From: Limosilactobacillus mucosae DSM 13345
Lineage (GTDB): Bacteria > Bacillota > Bacilli > Lactobacillales > Lactobacillaceae
DNA length: 35,787 bases
Assembly (NCBI RefSeq): GCF_001436025.1
Contig: NZ_AZEQ01000022.1
Location: 1-35,787, forward strand
Direction of reading: 5' to 3'
A program made the position numbers and the translations under genes. Shown here piece after piece: positions 23,800-32,418 of this stretch (the first letter of the stretch is position 1; the number at the start of each line of letters is the position of its first letter). The notes under the pieces are model-generated. The model worked only from the letters and a program-made list of their open reading frames with translations. It was not told where the DNA came from and made no database searches.

Positions 23800-24600
23800 A
23801 TGGCGAAAATTTCAAAAATTGAAGCACAAAAACGTCCTGGCCGCTATAATATCTATCTTGATGGCAAGTATGCGTTTGCCGTAGCCGAAAGCGTCTTGAT
23901 CAAGTACCGGCTCATGAAGGGGATGGAACTCGATCAAGCACAGCTGGCCCAGATCTCTAATGATGATGAGATTGCCAGGACCTATAATAAAATGCTGGAC
24001 TATCTGGCTCACCAGCTGCGAACGGAACATGACGTCTATGAGAAGATGCGCCAGCTCAAGACCCCGGCTGAAGATATTGAACCGGTGATGCAAAAGCTGC
24101 GCGGGCTCCATCTTTTAGATGATCACGAGTACGCGGCCAGCTACGTACGCACGGTGATGAATACGGAACTGAAAGGGCCCCAGGTGATTCGGCAGAAACT
24201 GCGGCAAAAGCAGATCGGCGAGTTGGATATCGACAGTGCCCTGGTGCAGTTTACACCGGAGCGGCAGCTGGAGAACGCGACCAAGCTGGCCAAAAAGCTG
24301 TTTAAACGCTATAACAAGCTGCCGGCGCGTCGCCAGGCCGAAAAGGTGCGGCAGGGATTGGCGACGAATGGCTATGCGGCTGATTTGTTCAATGAGATCA
24401 AGGACACTGTGACGCCACAGCCTGATCTTGAGCAGGAAGACGAACTATTGGCCAAAGAAGCGGCAAAGGCTTGGCGGCGCTATGAGAAACGCGCGCAGAC
24501 GGATTATGAAAGACGGCTTAAGGTTAAGCAGGCTCTGTATCGAAAAGGCTTTGACTTAGATGAGGTTGAGCATTGGCTGAATGAGCATGAGAACGCTTGA
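23800..24600 (+). CDS. recX: Regulatory protein RecX
   Basis: The 266-residue protein is a Gram-positive-length RecX, which binds RecA filaments and limits recombination. It begins KISKIEAQKRPGRYNIYLDGKYAFAVAESVLIKY, typical of lactobacilli and bacilli. The three-helix repeats follow (DYLAHQLRTEHDVYEKM, GLHLLDDHEYAASYVRT, LKGPQVIRQKLRQKQI and later copies). GAGGAAG lies about 10 bases before the ATG. recA is not in the window. It marks the end of the housekeeping part before the polysaccharide locus. Confidence 0.94.
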   Translation: MAKISKIEAQKRPGRYNIYLDGKYAFAVAESVLIKYRLMKGMELDQAQLAQISNDDEIARTYNKMLDYLAHQLRTEHDVYEKMRQLKTPAEDIEPVMQKLRGLHLLDDHEYAASYVRTVMNTELKGPQVIRQKLRQKQIGELDIDSALVQFTPERQLENATKLAKKLFKRYNKLPARRQAEKVRQGLATNGYAADLFNEIKDTVTPQPDLEQEDELLAKEAAKAWRRYEKRAQTDYERRLKVKQALYRKGFDLDEVEHWLNEHENA

Positions 24601-24718
24601 AAATGGCAGTGGTTTTAAAATGTCTTTTTAAATTTATGATTTACTGGTATTATGTAGAAAGTATTGTTTTGATAAGGAATTGCTTTCAAAAATCTTAACT
24701 AGAGTTTTAAGTGATATT

Positions 24719-25402
24719 ATGCAAAATCAAATTGAAGAAACAGAGTCAACGGAAATCATGGAAAAAAGTCAAATAAAAAAACAATCACTGACCTATCTTT
24801 TCTTTAAGCGATTGACCGACATCGTTTTGTCGCTGCTCGCTTTGATTGGATTTAGTCCAGTGTTTTTAGGCGTTTGGATTGCCAACCGCTTTGGCGACAA
24901 TAAGGGACCGCTATTTTTTAAGCAGACCCGAATCGGCAAAAACGGCAAGCCTTTTAAAATGTACAAGTTTCGCTCAATGATCGTTAATGCTGACGAGATC
25001 CTGCATTCCAACATCGAGCTTTATGAAAAATACGTTGAAAACAACTATAAGCTCGAGCCAGATGAGGACCCACGCATTACCAAGCTGGGACGCTGGCTAA
25101 GAAGAACCTCAATTGACGAGATTCCACAATTCATCAATATTTTAAAAGGCGACATGAGCATCGTGGGACCACGGCCAGTCGTTAAAGAAGAACTCAAGGA
25201 ATATGGCGATCGCGTCGATAAGTTCCTGTCGGTCAAGCCGGGTGCCATGGGACTTTGGCAGGCTAGCGGCCGCAGCAATATCGGCTATCCCGAGCGCTGT
25301 GATCTGGAATTAAGCTATGTTGATCATGCGTCATATTGGTATGATGTAAAGATTATGTTTAAGAATATTATCAGCATCTTTAAAAATACTGGTGCTTACT
25401 GA
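24719..25402 (+). CDS. Priming sugar-phosphate transferase (undecaprenyl-phosphate, WbaP/EpsE type)
   Basis: This enzyme puts the first sugar phosphate on undecaprenyl phosphate to begin each polysaccharide repeat unit. From the ATG at 24719 it has 227 residues. One membrane segment (about 33-55) is followed by the family signatures KQTRIGKNGKPFKMYKFRSM (68-87), RTSIDEIPQFINILKGDMS and VGPRP (149-153), then KPGAMGLWQASGRS. The long multi-membrane N-terminus of WbaP is absent, as usual in the catalytic-only form. The start is uncertain: TTG 24680 sits too close to an AAGGAA, ATG 24719 has only a weak site, and ATG 24758 is also possible. It is the first gene of the locus. Confidence 0.9.
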   Translation: MQNQIEETESTEIMEKSQIKKQSLTYLFFKRLTDIVLSLLALIGFSPVFLGVWIANRFGDNKGPLFFKQTRIGKNGKPFKMYKFRSMIVNADEILHSNIELYEKYVENNYKLEPDEDPRITKLGRWLRRTSIDEIPQFINILKGDMSIVGPRPVVKEELKEYGDRVDKFLSVKPGAMGLWQASGRSNIGYPERCDLELSYVDHASYWYDVKIMFKNIISIFKNTGAY

Positions 25403-25419
25403 GTCGGAGGGAAAGATTA

Positions 25420-26190
25420 GTGAACATTAAAGTCTTAGTAGCGGTGCACAAAAACTACGCAATGCCTAGTGATCCAATGTATCTGCCGGTATTTGTCGGC
25501 AAGGATCTGCATCCAGACGTTAACGATACTTTCCAAGGCGACAATACTGGTGACAATATCTCTAAGAAGAACGCGCACTATAACGAACTGACCGCGCTTT
25601 ACTGGGGCTGGAAAAACCTGCCAGATGTTGATGCACTGGGCCTGGTTCACTATCGTCGCTACTTCTCTTTGCATCATGACAAGGATTTAAGCAAGGTCTT
25701 GAGTACGGCTGAAGCGGAGAATCTGTTAAAGGATTATGACGTTGTTTTGCCAAAGCAGCGCAACTACTTTATTGAGACCAACGAATCGCACTACCTGCAC
25801 GTTCATGAACATGAGCCGTTGGAAGTTACGCGCGAGGTTATCAACAAAAAGTATCCTGCCTATGCCAAATCATTTGAAACCGTAATGAAGCGGACCAAGG
25901 CACACTATTTCAACATGATGATTATGAAAAAACAGCCGCTCGATGAGTACTGCACTTGGCTGTTTGATATCTTAGGCGAAGTAGAAAAGCGTATCGACTA
26001 TTCCAACTACACGCCATATGAGCAGCGGGTCTTTGGCTTTTTGAGTGAATTGCTGTTGGACACCTGGCTGGGATGCCATCCAGAGTATCGGACGGTTGAC
26101 GTTAACTATGTCTTTATGGAAAAGCAGAACTGGCTGCTAAAAGGCGGTAAGTTCTTAAAACGTAAAATCATGGGACACGGTGAACACTAA
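25420..26190 (+). CDS. DUF4422 glycosyltransferase-like protein (first copy)
   Basis: The 256-residue soluble protein belongs to the DUF4422 group found in capsule and exopolysaccharide loci, where members are regarded as glycosyltransferases. The order of segments is VLVAVHKNY, DNTGDNISKKNAHYNELTALYWGWKN, LGLVHYRRYF (about residues 72-86), MIMKKQPLDEYCTWLFDILGEVEKR and YEQRVFGFLSELLLDTWL. The start is GTG, eight bases after GGAGGG. It follows the priming transferase by 17 bases, so it is co-transcribed. Its codon use resembles the housekeeping genes. It is clearly related to the copy at 28045-28854. Confidence 0.85.
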   Translation: MNIKVLVAVHKNYAMPSDPMYLPVFVGKDLHPDVNDTFQGDNTGDNISKKNAHYNELTALYWGWKNLPDVDALGLVHYRRYFSLHHDKDLSKVLSTAEAENLLKDYDVVLPKQRNYFIETNESHYLHVHEHEPLEVTREVINKKYPAYAKSFETVMKRTKAHYFNMMIMKKQPLDEYCTWLFDILGEVEKRIDYSNYTPYEQRVFGFLSELLLDTWLGCHPEYRTVDVNYVFMEKQNWLLKGGKFLKRKIMGHGEH

Positions 26191-26210
26191 TACTTTTAAG
26201 GAGAGAATAG

Positions 26211-27425
26211 ATGTCTGATCTGTCGTTAAGAATGAAACAGGCTTGGCAAACACGATTAGATGGAGAAATACTTTACTTTTTTGCGTTTGTATTGTATTTT
26301 TTCTTCTCTTTTATTCGTAATACAACTTTTAATCCATATATTGGGGCCCGTCCATTTAATTTAGTTTCATATATGGTAGTTGGATTGCTAGTCATAAAAA
26401 TATATATTTTTGATAGGCAACAATTAAAATCAGTATTTCTAACGACAATTGGATTGGTAATAGCAGTAGTGTCTTGGCGTATGTCAGGATCAAATTTAAT
26501 TATTGTTATGATGGCTTTTATTTTGGGAGCTCGTAACATATCTTTTAAAAAAATTATCAAGTGGTATTTTTGGTTAGGCACTGTAATGCTATTCATGGTC
26601 ATGTTCTTTTCACTGACCGGTGTAATTCAAAATATGGTTTTTGTTGCTAAAGGGCGAGTACCACGTTATGCCTTAGGAATAATCTATCCTACTGATTTTG
26701 CAGCACATGTTTTGTATTTAGTTCTTGCGCATTCATATTTGAATTATAAATCGCTTAATGTTAGGTACTATATTACCTATTTTATTGTTGCATCGATAAC
26801 TATGCTAGTTACTAATGCCCGTTTGAGTTTTATTTGCTTGCTCTTGACTATACCAGTTTTGTGGATTGCTAAGCATGCTGAGTTGGAGCATCGTCCAGTA
26901 GCAAAATTAGTTGCTTCATTGTATTGGACCAGCACGCCTTTATTAGCAGTTATAACCTTTTTTGCTACTTACCTTTTTGATAATACTAATCATATATTTT
27001 ACATGATAGACCACCTATTGTCTGGAAGACTCTCATATGGAAATATGTCTTTATGGAGATATCCGATAACATTTTGGGGACAAAAGGTTATTGAGCATGG
27101 TCATGGTGGAAGTGCTGGAATGAAGGTTTTTAATCAACATGATGCAGGATATTTTTATATTGATTCCTCATATATGCGTTTGATTATGATTTACGGACTA
27201 GTTGTCGCAGTTATAATGGTGGGAATATTTATGGCCATATCTATTCGTGAAACGTCAGCTAAAAGGTATGTAATTCCAGCTATTTTATTTATTGTGTCCA
27301 TTAGCTGTATGGTTGAACAGCATCTATTAGAATTAACATATAATCCATTTTTATTAGCGCTTTTTGCTGAGGTGGGAACTAACAAGGCATTGGAGGAAAA
27401 AACTATTGAAAAGCAAAAATTATAG
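26211..27425 (+). CDS. Polysaccharide polymerase (Wzy-like), predicted
   Basis: The 404-residue protein is very hydrophobic, with about 10 to 11 membrane segments. A longer polar loop lies in the second half (about residues 263-315, SGRLSYGNMSLWRYPITFWG onward). Size, topology and position in the locus fit a Wzy-type repeat-unit polymerase, a family with little sequence conservation. AAGGAGAG precedes the ATG. The gene is far richer in AT than the two genes before it, a sign of separate origin. The Wzz gene overlaps its 3' end. Assignment is by exclusion and topology, not by motif. Confidence 0.65.
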   Translation: MSDLSLRMKQAWQTRLDGEILYFFAFVLYFFFSFIRNTTFNPYIGARPFNLVSYMVVGLLVIKIYIFDRQQLKSVFLTTIGLVIAVVSWRMSGSNLIIVMMAFILGARNISFKKIIKWYFWLGTVMLFMVMFFSLTGVIQNMVFVAKGRVPRYALGIIYPTDFAAHVLYLVLAHSYLNYKSLNVRYYITYFIVASITMLVTNARLSFICLLLTIPVLWIAKHAELEHRPVAKLVASLYWTSTPLLAVITFFATYLFDNTNHIFYMIDHLLSGRLSYGNMSLWRYPITFWGQKVIEHGHGGSAGMKVFNQHDAGYFYIDSSYMRLIMIYGLVVAVIMVGIFMAISIRETSAKRYVIPAILFIVSISCMVEQHLLELTYNPFLLALFAEVGTNKALEEKTIEKQKL

Positions 27426-28029
27426 CATGCAGGATTTGTCAAAAATCATTGTCAAAAATTTATTGGTAATTATTATTTTTACAATCTTAGGTGGTGGGAC
27501 CTTTGGCTTATTAGCCAAACATAAGCGTTCAACAACTTATACTGCTGAAAGAAGCATTGTTATTAGTCACAATTTCAGTAATTCTAATAAAAAAAATGAT
27601 GTAGTTAATGCTGACTTATCCATGACTTCTACATATTCTGATATGATAAGTGGACGTGAGATTACTAATAAAGCTTATGAATTGCTACCTAAAAAGATGC
27701 ACAAGAAATATACTGAAAATCAGGTGGCGGCAGCAGTAAGTGCAGATACACATCCAGAATCGTTAGTAATCAGCATAAAGGCTCATGGAGACTCTGCAAA
27801 AGATGCCGTGGCTATTGTTAATGCAACAGCTTCTGCAACCAAAGTAGAAATTCCTAAAATGCAACCAGGTGCTGGTAACGTTCATATTTATCCTAAAGCT
27901 ACTGAAAATAGCGTTGTATCTAAGACAACTCCTTCTACAAAAAAATACGTAGTTATAGGGAGTGCTTTGGGACTACTTTTTGGAATGATTGTGGCTTTTG
28001 CTGTTGACACTTGGAAGAAATTGATTTAG
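27406..28029 (+). CDS. Wzz/YveK-like chain-length determinant protein
   Basis: The 207-residue protein has the two-membrane-segment plan of Wzz proteins. A segment near residues 17-37 (IIVKNLLVIIIFTILGGGTF) and one near the C-terminus (KYVVIGSALGLLFGMIVAFAVDTWKK) enclose an outside domain (TYTAERSIVI, MTSTYSDMISGREITNKAYELL, ISIKAHGDSAKDAVAIVNA). Such proteins set polymer length, usually with a tyrosine kinase partner, but none is seen here. I place the start at TTG 27406, nine bases after GGAGG. It overlaps the polymerase gene by 20 bases. The AT-rich composition matches that gene. Confidence 0.82.
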   Translation: MKSKNYSMQDLSKIIVKNLLVIIIFTILGGGTFGLLAKHKRSTTYTAERSIVISHNFSNSNKKNDVVNADLSMTSTYSDMISGREITNKAYELLPKKMHKKYTENQVAAAVSADTHPESLVISIKAHGDSAKDAVAIVNATASATKVEIPKMQPGAGNVHIYPKATENSVVSKTTPSTKKYVVIGSALGLLFGMIVAFAVDTWKKLI

Positions 28030-28044
28030 TTTTGGAGAATTATA

Positions 28045-28854
28045 ATGACTGTCTATGTAATAACGCATAAGCCATTTAGATATGCTGATAAGCTTCCTAG
28101 TGGCTATCTTCCAATGATGGTTGGTGCTAACTCTAATGCCAATCCTGATAATTATCTGGCCGATAATACTCTTGAAAACATCTCAGATAAAAATCCATAC
28201 TACTGTGAGTTAACGGGGTTATATTGGATTTGGAAAAATTCAGCTTCTGAGAATGTAGGACTTGCACATTATCGACGTTATTTTTACGAGCATAGTATTG
28301 GCGGTCGTAATGCTATGTATCTTTATTTACTTTTAATGGGGAATAAAGTTAAACCTATCAGTACTGATAAATTAGATGATTTGCTGACTGAATATGACTG
28401 GATCGTAGCACATCCTGAAAACGAAGGTGGTGGCGATTTATGGAATCAGTTTGCAAAGGATAATAATATTTTAGATATGCAACATACTCGAGATGTTATC
28501 TCAGAAAAATATCCGGATTATGTTGCAGCTTTTGATGAAGTAATGCATTCCTCATCTTGGATGTCTCCATACAATATGTTTTATGCAAGCAAGAATAAAA
28601 TGGATGAGTACTGTAAGTGGTTGTTCGATATATTGTTTGAGGTTGAAAAGAGAACTGATATGTCAGGATATACTGATTATCAAAAGCGACTTTATGGATT
28701 TCTAAGTGAACGTCTGTTGAATGTTTGGCTGAAAAAACATTCTGAATATAAAGTAAAGTATCTTACCGTTTTTAAATCAGATGATTTAGATAGAAAAGCA
28801 TTGGTTCGTCGGATTACTAATCATTTTGGAATTACCAAGGGAGTCAATAATTAA
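28045..28854 (+). CDS. DUF4422 glycosyltransferase-like protein (second copy)
   Basis: The 269-residue protein shares the whole plan of the first copy: VYVITHKPF, DNTLENISDKNPYYCELTGLYWIWKN, VGLAHYRRYF, KNKMDEYCKWLFDILFEVEKR and YQKRLYGFLSERLLNVWL. It has an extra segment after HYRRYF (about residues 89-110). It is AT-rich, unlike the first copy, so the two are probably old relatives brought together by exchange, not a recent duplication. A GGAG lies seven bases before the ATG. Confidence 0.84.
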   Translation: MTVYVITHKPFRYADKLPSGYLPMMVGANSNANPDNYLADNTLENISDKNPYYCELTGLYWIWKNSASENVGLAHYRRYFYEHSIGGRNAMYLYLLLMGNKVKPISTDKLDDLLTEYDWIVAHPENEGGGDLWNQFAKDNNILDMQHTRDVISEKYPDYVAAFDEVMHSSSWMSPYNMFYASKNKMDEYCKWLFDILFEVEKRTDMSGYTDYQKRLYGFLSERLLNVWLKKHSEYKVKYLTVFKSDDLDRKALVRRITNHFGITKGVNN

Positions 28855-28873
28855 CTCGAAAGTGGTGTAATAG

Positions 28874-29743
28874 ATGCAAGCTGTATTAATTTTGGCACAT
28901 AAGAATATTGACCAGGTTATCGAGCTTTCACAACGATTGAGCTCTTGCTTCAATGTATATATCCATTTTGATAAAAAGGTTAGTCTTAGTGAAAAACAAG
29001 AACTTAGTTTGAAAAAACTAAATGTTAACTTTTTTTCGAAATATGATGTCAAATGGGGAAGCTATAGTATAGTACGGGCTACTATTGATTTAATGAAATT
29101 GGCTCTAGAGAATCCAAAAAATAAATACTTTCATCTAATATCTGGTCAGGATTGGCCAATGAAAGCACCTCAAAAGATTTATGATTTTTTTGAAGATACT
29201 AATAAGATCTATATGAATTACTGGCGAGCGCTTGATATGAAAAAAACAGGTGAGCCTGAAATTTGGTGGGTTAAATATTATTTTAATTATGATCAAATTA
29301 ATCGAAGAACTACCTTTGGTAAAATATATCATCGATTTTTATTACTTATTCAAACAATTGGGCGTGTTAACAAGCTTAAAAAGTATGGTGTAAATGAAAA
29401 AGATATTTATGCCGGACAAGAGTGGGTTGACGTCCCACGAGATGCCCTTGAATATGCGATTAAATATTATGAAATTCATCCTGAATTAGAAAAAATCTTT
29501 TCGACTAGTTTCTGCTCTGATGAAATATGGCTTCAAAGTATTTTATGCAATTCCCAATATAAAGATAGAATTGATAGAGATATTCATCATTATATTGAAA
29601 TGACAGAAAAACATGGCAGTCGACCAGCTATCCTAGATGAAGATGACTATGATAAAATTAATAAGGGAAATTATTGGTGGGGCAGAAAAATCGAACGTCC
29701 AGTTTCTAATAAACTAATCAACTTATTAGACCAACAAAAATAA
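28874..29743 (+). CDS. Core-2/I-branching beta-1,6-N-acetylglucosaminyltransferase family (GT14-like)
   Basis: The 289-residue protein resembles bacterial members of the core-2/I-branching family: AVLILAHKNIDQVIEL at the N-terminus, VYIHFDKK, WGSYSIVRATIDLMKLAL, YFHLISGQDWPMK (about residues 85-97) and FCSDEIWLQSIL (about 213-224). The family forms beta-1,6-linked GlcNAc branches in animals. The bacterial acceptors are mostly unknown, so the donor sugar is uncertain. The ribosome site (AAAGTGGTG) is weak. It is the last AT-rich gene before a terminator. Confidence 0.84.
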   Translation: MQAVLILAHKNIDQVIELSQRLSSCFNVYIHFDKKVSLSEKQELSLKKLNVNFFSKYDVKWGSYSIVRATIDLMKLALENPKNKYFHLISGQDWPMKAPQKIYDFFEDTNKIYMNYWRALDMKKTGEPEIWWVKYYFNYDQINRRTTFGKIYHRFLLLIQTIGRVNKLKKYGVNEKDIYAGQEWVDVPRDALEYAIKYYEIHPELEKIFSTSFCSDEIWLQSILCNSQYKDRIDRDIHHYIEMTEKHGSRPAILDEDDYDKINKGNYWWGRKIERPVSNKLINLLDQQK

Positions 29744-29757
29744 ATTTAACTAAAGCT

Positions 29758-29792
29758 AAAGGTTTTCTTAAACACGGAAGACCTTTTTTAAT
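29758..29792 (+). terminator. Internal terminator of the polysaccharide locus
   Basis: AAAGGTTTTC and GAAGACCTTT form a stem with one mismatch and a short loop, followed by T residues. It divides the locus into two transcription units. Confidence 0.8.
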
Positions 29793-29812
29793 ATGATAGT
29801 TTCTGTTAAAAT

Positions 29813-29841
29813 TGGCTATTGATTACTTTTGCTACAAAATT
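29813..29841 (+). promoter_or_regulatory. Possible promoter of glf
   Basis: TTGGCT (29813-29818), a 17-base spacer and CAAAAT, placed between the internal terminator and glf. The match is modest, but a promoter is needed here. Confidence 0.35.
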
Positions 29842-29865
29842 AAACTCTGAGAAAAGAGGATAAAA

Positions 29866-30987
29866 ATGAATAACTATGATTATTTAGTAGTAGGTGCCGG
29901 CTTATTTGGAGCCACTTTTGCCTACGAAGCAGCTAAGCGTGGCAAGCGCGTTAAGGTAATTGAAAAGCGCAGCCATATTGCTGGCAACATCTACACTAAG
30001 AAAGTTGATGGCATCCAGGTACATGAATATGGTGCTCATATTTTCCATACTTCGGATAAGGCAATCTGGGAATACGTTAATCAGTTTGCGGAATTCAACC
30101 GCTACACAAATTCTCCAGTGGCCAACTACAAAGGGGAAATGTATAACCTGCCATTCAACATGAACACCTTTAATAAGATGTGGGGCGTTCGAACGCCTAA
30201 AGAAGCAATGGCTAAGATCAATGAGCAGCGAGCTGAAATGGATGGCAAAGAGCCTCAGAACCTAGAAGAACAGGCTATTTCTCTAATCGGTCGCGATATC
30301 TATGAAAAGCTGATCAAGGGCTATACCGAAAAGCAGTGGGGTCAAAAGGCAACTGAGCTGCCGGCCTTTATCATTCGGCGTCTGCCAGTTCGATTGACTT
30401 ACGACAACAACTACTTCAATGATCTGTACCAAGGCATTCCGATGGGCGGCTACACACAGATTGTTGAAAAGATGCTGGCCAGCGATTTGATCGATGTTGA
30501 ACTGGGGGTTGACTTCTTTGACCAACAAGATGAATATCTGGCAAACTTCCCTAAGATCGTCTTTACTGGGATGATCGATCAATTCTTCAACTATGAATTG
30601 GGTGAGTTGGAATACCGCAGCTTACACTTTGAGACTGAAGAGCTTAATGAAGACAACTATCAAGGCAACGCCGTGGTTAATTATACCGATGCCGAAACTC
30701 CGTACACGCGGATTATTGAGCACAAGCACTTTGAATTCGGCAAGGGCGATGAAGGCAAGACTATCATTACGCGTGAATATCCAGCTGACTGGAAACGAGG
30801 CGATGAACCATACTATCCAGTTAACAATCAGCGTAATAATGCTCTTTACCAACAATACACGGAATTGGCCGGACAAAAGGCGCCAAACGTTATTTTTGGT
30901 GGTCGTCTGGGTCAGTACAAGTACTACAACATGGATCAAGTAATCAAGGCGGCCTTAACGACCGTGGCTGAGGAGTTTGACAAGTAG
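29866..30987 (+). CDS. glf: UDP-galactopyranose mutase
   Basis: The 373-residue flavoenzyme turns UDP-galactopyranose into UDP-galactofuranose. The FAD motif VVGAGLFGA is at residues 8-16, VIEKRSHIAGNIYT at 31-44 and HEYGAHIFHT at 53-62. YTEKQWG, the active-site region RLPVRLTYDNNYFNDLYQGIP and the C-terminal GRLGQYKYYNMDQVI follow in order. AGAGGA precedes the ATG. Its base composition and codon use are like the housekeeping genes and unlike both flanks. It implies a galactofuranose residue in the polymer. Confidence 0.96.
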   Translation: MNNYDYLVVGAGLFGATFAYEAAKRGKRVKVIEKRSHIAGNIYTKKVDGIQVHEYGAHIFHTSDKAIWEYVNQFAEFNRYTNSPVANYKGEMYNLPFNMNTFNKMWGVRTPKEAMAKINEQRAEMDGKEPQNLEEQAISLIGRDIYEKLIKGYTEKQWGQKATELPAFIIRRLPVRLTYDNNYFNDLYQGIPMGGYTQIVEKMLASDLIDVELGVDFFDQQDEYLANFPKIVFTGMIDQFFNYELGELEYRSLHFETEELNEDNYQGNAVVNYTDAETPYTRIIEHKHFEFGKGDEGKTIITREYPADWKRGDEPYYPVNNQRNNALYQQYTELAGQKAPNVIFGGRLGQYKYYNMDQVIKAALTTVAEEFDK

Positions 30988-30990
30988 ATC

Positions 30991-32412
30991 ATGAAGGTTA
31001 TCAAAAACTATCTGTATAATGCGGGCTACCAAATTCTGTTAATGTTAGCTCCTTTAATCACAACCCCCTATGTATCGCGGGTCTTAGGAGCGCATGGCAG
31101 CGGTATCAATTCATACACGAATAGTTGGGTAACCTTTTTTTATTTAATTGGTCAATTAGGGATTACTTTATATGGTAATCGAGAGGTTGCTTACCACCGT
31201 GATGATAAACATGAACGTTCCAGAATCTTTTGGGGCATTGAGTTCATGCAATTGATTACATCAACTATGGCATTCTTTGCCTTTTTGTTGGCTATCTTCT
31301 TGTTTAGTACGACATTCCGAAAATACTTCTTGCTACAATCATTATGGATTGTAGCAACAGGATTAGATGTCTCATGGTATTTCATGGGAATGGAAGATTT
31401 TAAAAAGACGGTTACACGGAATACCATCGTAAAATTGATATCAATTGGTTTGATTTTTGCCTTAGTCAAAGAACCAGGGGATCTTTGGAAATATATCCTA
31501 TTATTAGGAATTGCTCAAGTTGGTGGTAATTTAACTTTATGGCCATATTTAAAAGGCAGTATTGAATGGGTAGCAATAAAAGAATGGCATCCTTTTCAAC
31601 ATTTGTACCCATCATTGTTATTATTCATCCCAACTATTACGACTCAAGTGTATGTTGTCGTAAATCGTTTGATGTTGGGGCATATGTCATCGCAAGAAGC
31701 GTTAGGCCAATTTGACTATGGTGATAAAATCGTTAAATTAGTTCTGTCTGTAGTAACGGCAACAGGGACAGTTATGCTACCCCATGTGGCTAATAAATTT
31801 GCGAATGGTGACATTAAAGCAGTTCGCAAGAGTCTCTATAATTCATTCGATTTCGTTACTGCATTGTCAGTACCAATGATGTTTGGTTTGATGGCAATTT
31901 CAGCTAAATTTGCTCCTTGGTTTCTAGGAGGGGAGTACGTTCAGACTGGACGTTTGATTTTTCTCGAATCGCCAATTATCTTATTTATTGCTTGGAGTAA
32001 TGTTACTGGAACGCAATATCTAATGCCTGTTAATCGTGTTAATGAATATACATTTTCCGTAACGGTTGGTGCAGTAGTAAATATTATCGCCAATTTATTT
32101 TTGATTCAGGTGTGGGGAGCAGAAGGTGCCGCTGTCGCTACAGTTATTTCGGAGCTTGCTGTAACTCTTGTTCAATTATATTGTGTACGTACAACTATAC
32201 GACGTCGGCAACTTTTTGCCTCACTCTGGCGTTATTTTATTAGTGGGGTACTAATGTATTTTGTTGTTTATCGTTTAAATCAAATTATGCAAATGACAAT
32301 CATAAATCTTATAATTCAAGTAGCTTTGGGAGCCATAATTTATGTTACTTGTTTATTCGTATTGCATGCGCCGGTAATTGAGCAAGCAAAGGCTATGCTT
32401 AATAGGAGATAA
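30991..32412 (+). CDS. Wzx-type polysaccharide repeat-unit flippase
   Basis: The 473-residue protein has about 12 to 14 membrane segments and the N-terminal pattern of the polysaccharide synthesis branch of the MOP superfamily (NYLYNAGYQILLMLAPLITTPYVSRVLGAHGSG). It moves the lipid-linked repeat unit across the membrane. GNREVAYHRDD and YGDKIVKLVLSVVTATGTVMLPH are typical. It begins four bases after the glf stop codon. The nearest ribosome site (GAGGAG) is 15 bases away, so coupling with glf is likely. Composition turns AT-rich soon after the start. Confidence 0.92.
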   Translation: MKVIKNYLYNAGYQILLMLAPLITTPYVSRVLGAHGSGINSYTNSWVTFFYLIGQLGITLYGNREVAYHRDDKHERSRIFWGIEFMQLITSTMAFFAFLLAIFLFSTTFRKYFLLQSLWIVATGLDVSWYFMGMEDFKKTVTRNTIVKLISIGLIFALVKEPGDLWKYILLLGIAQVGGNLTLWPYLKGSIEWVAIKEWHPFQHLYPSLLLFIPTITTQVYVVVNRLMLGHMSSQEALGQFDYGDKIVKLVLSVVTATGTVMLPHVANKFANGDIKAVRKSLYNSFDFVTALSVPMMFGLMAISAKFAPWFLGGEYVQTGRLIFLESPIILFIAWSNVTGTQYLMPVNRVNEYTFSVTVGAVVNIIANLFLIQVWGAEGAAVATVISELAVTLVQLYCVRTTIRRRQLFASLWRYFISGVLMYFVVYRLNQIMQMTIINLIIQVALGAIIYVTCLFVLHAPVIEQAKAMLNRR

Positions 32413-32418
32413 TTTATT

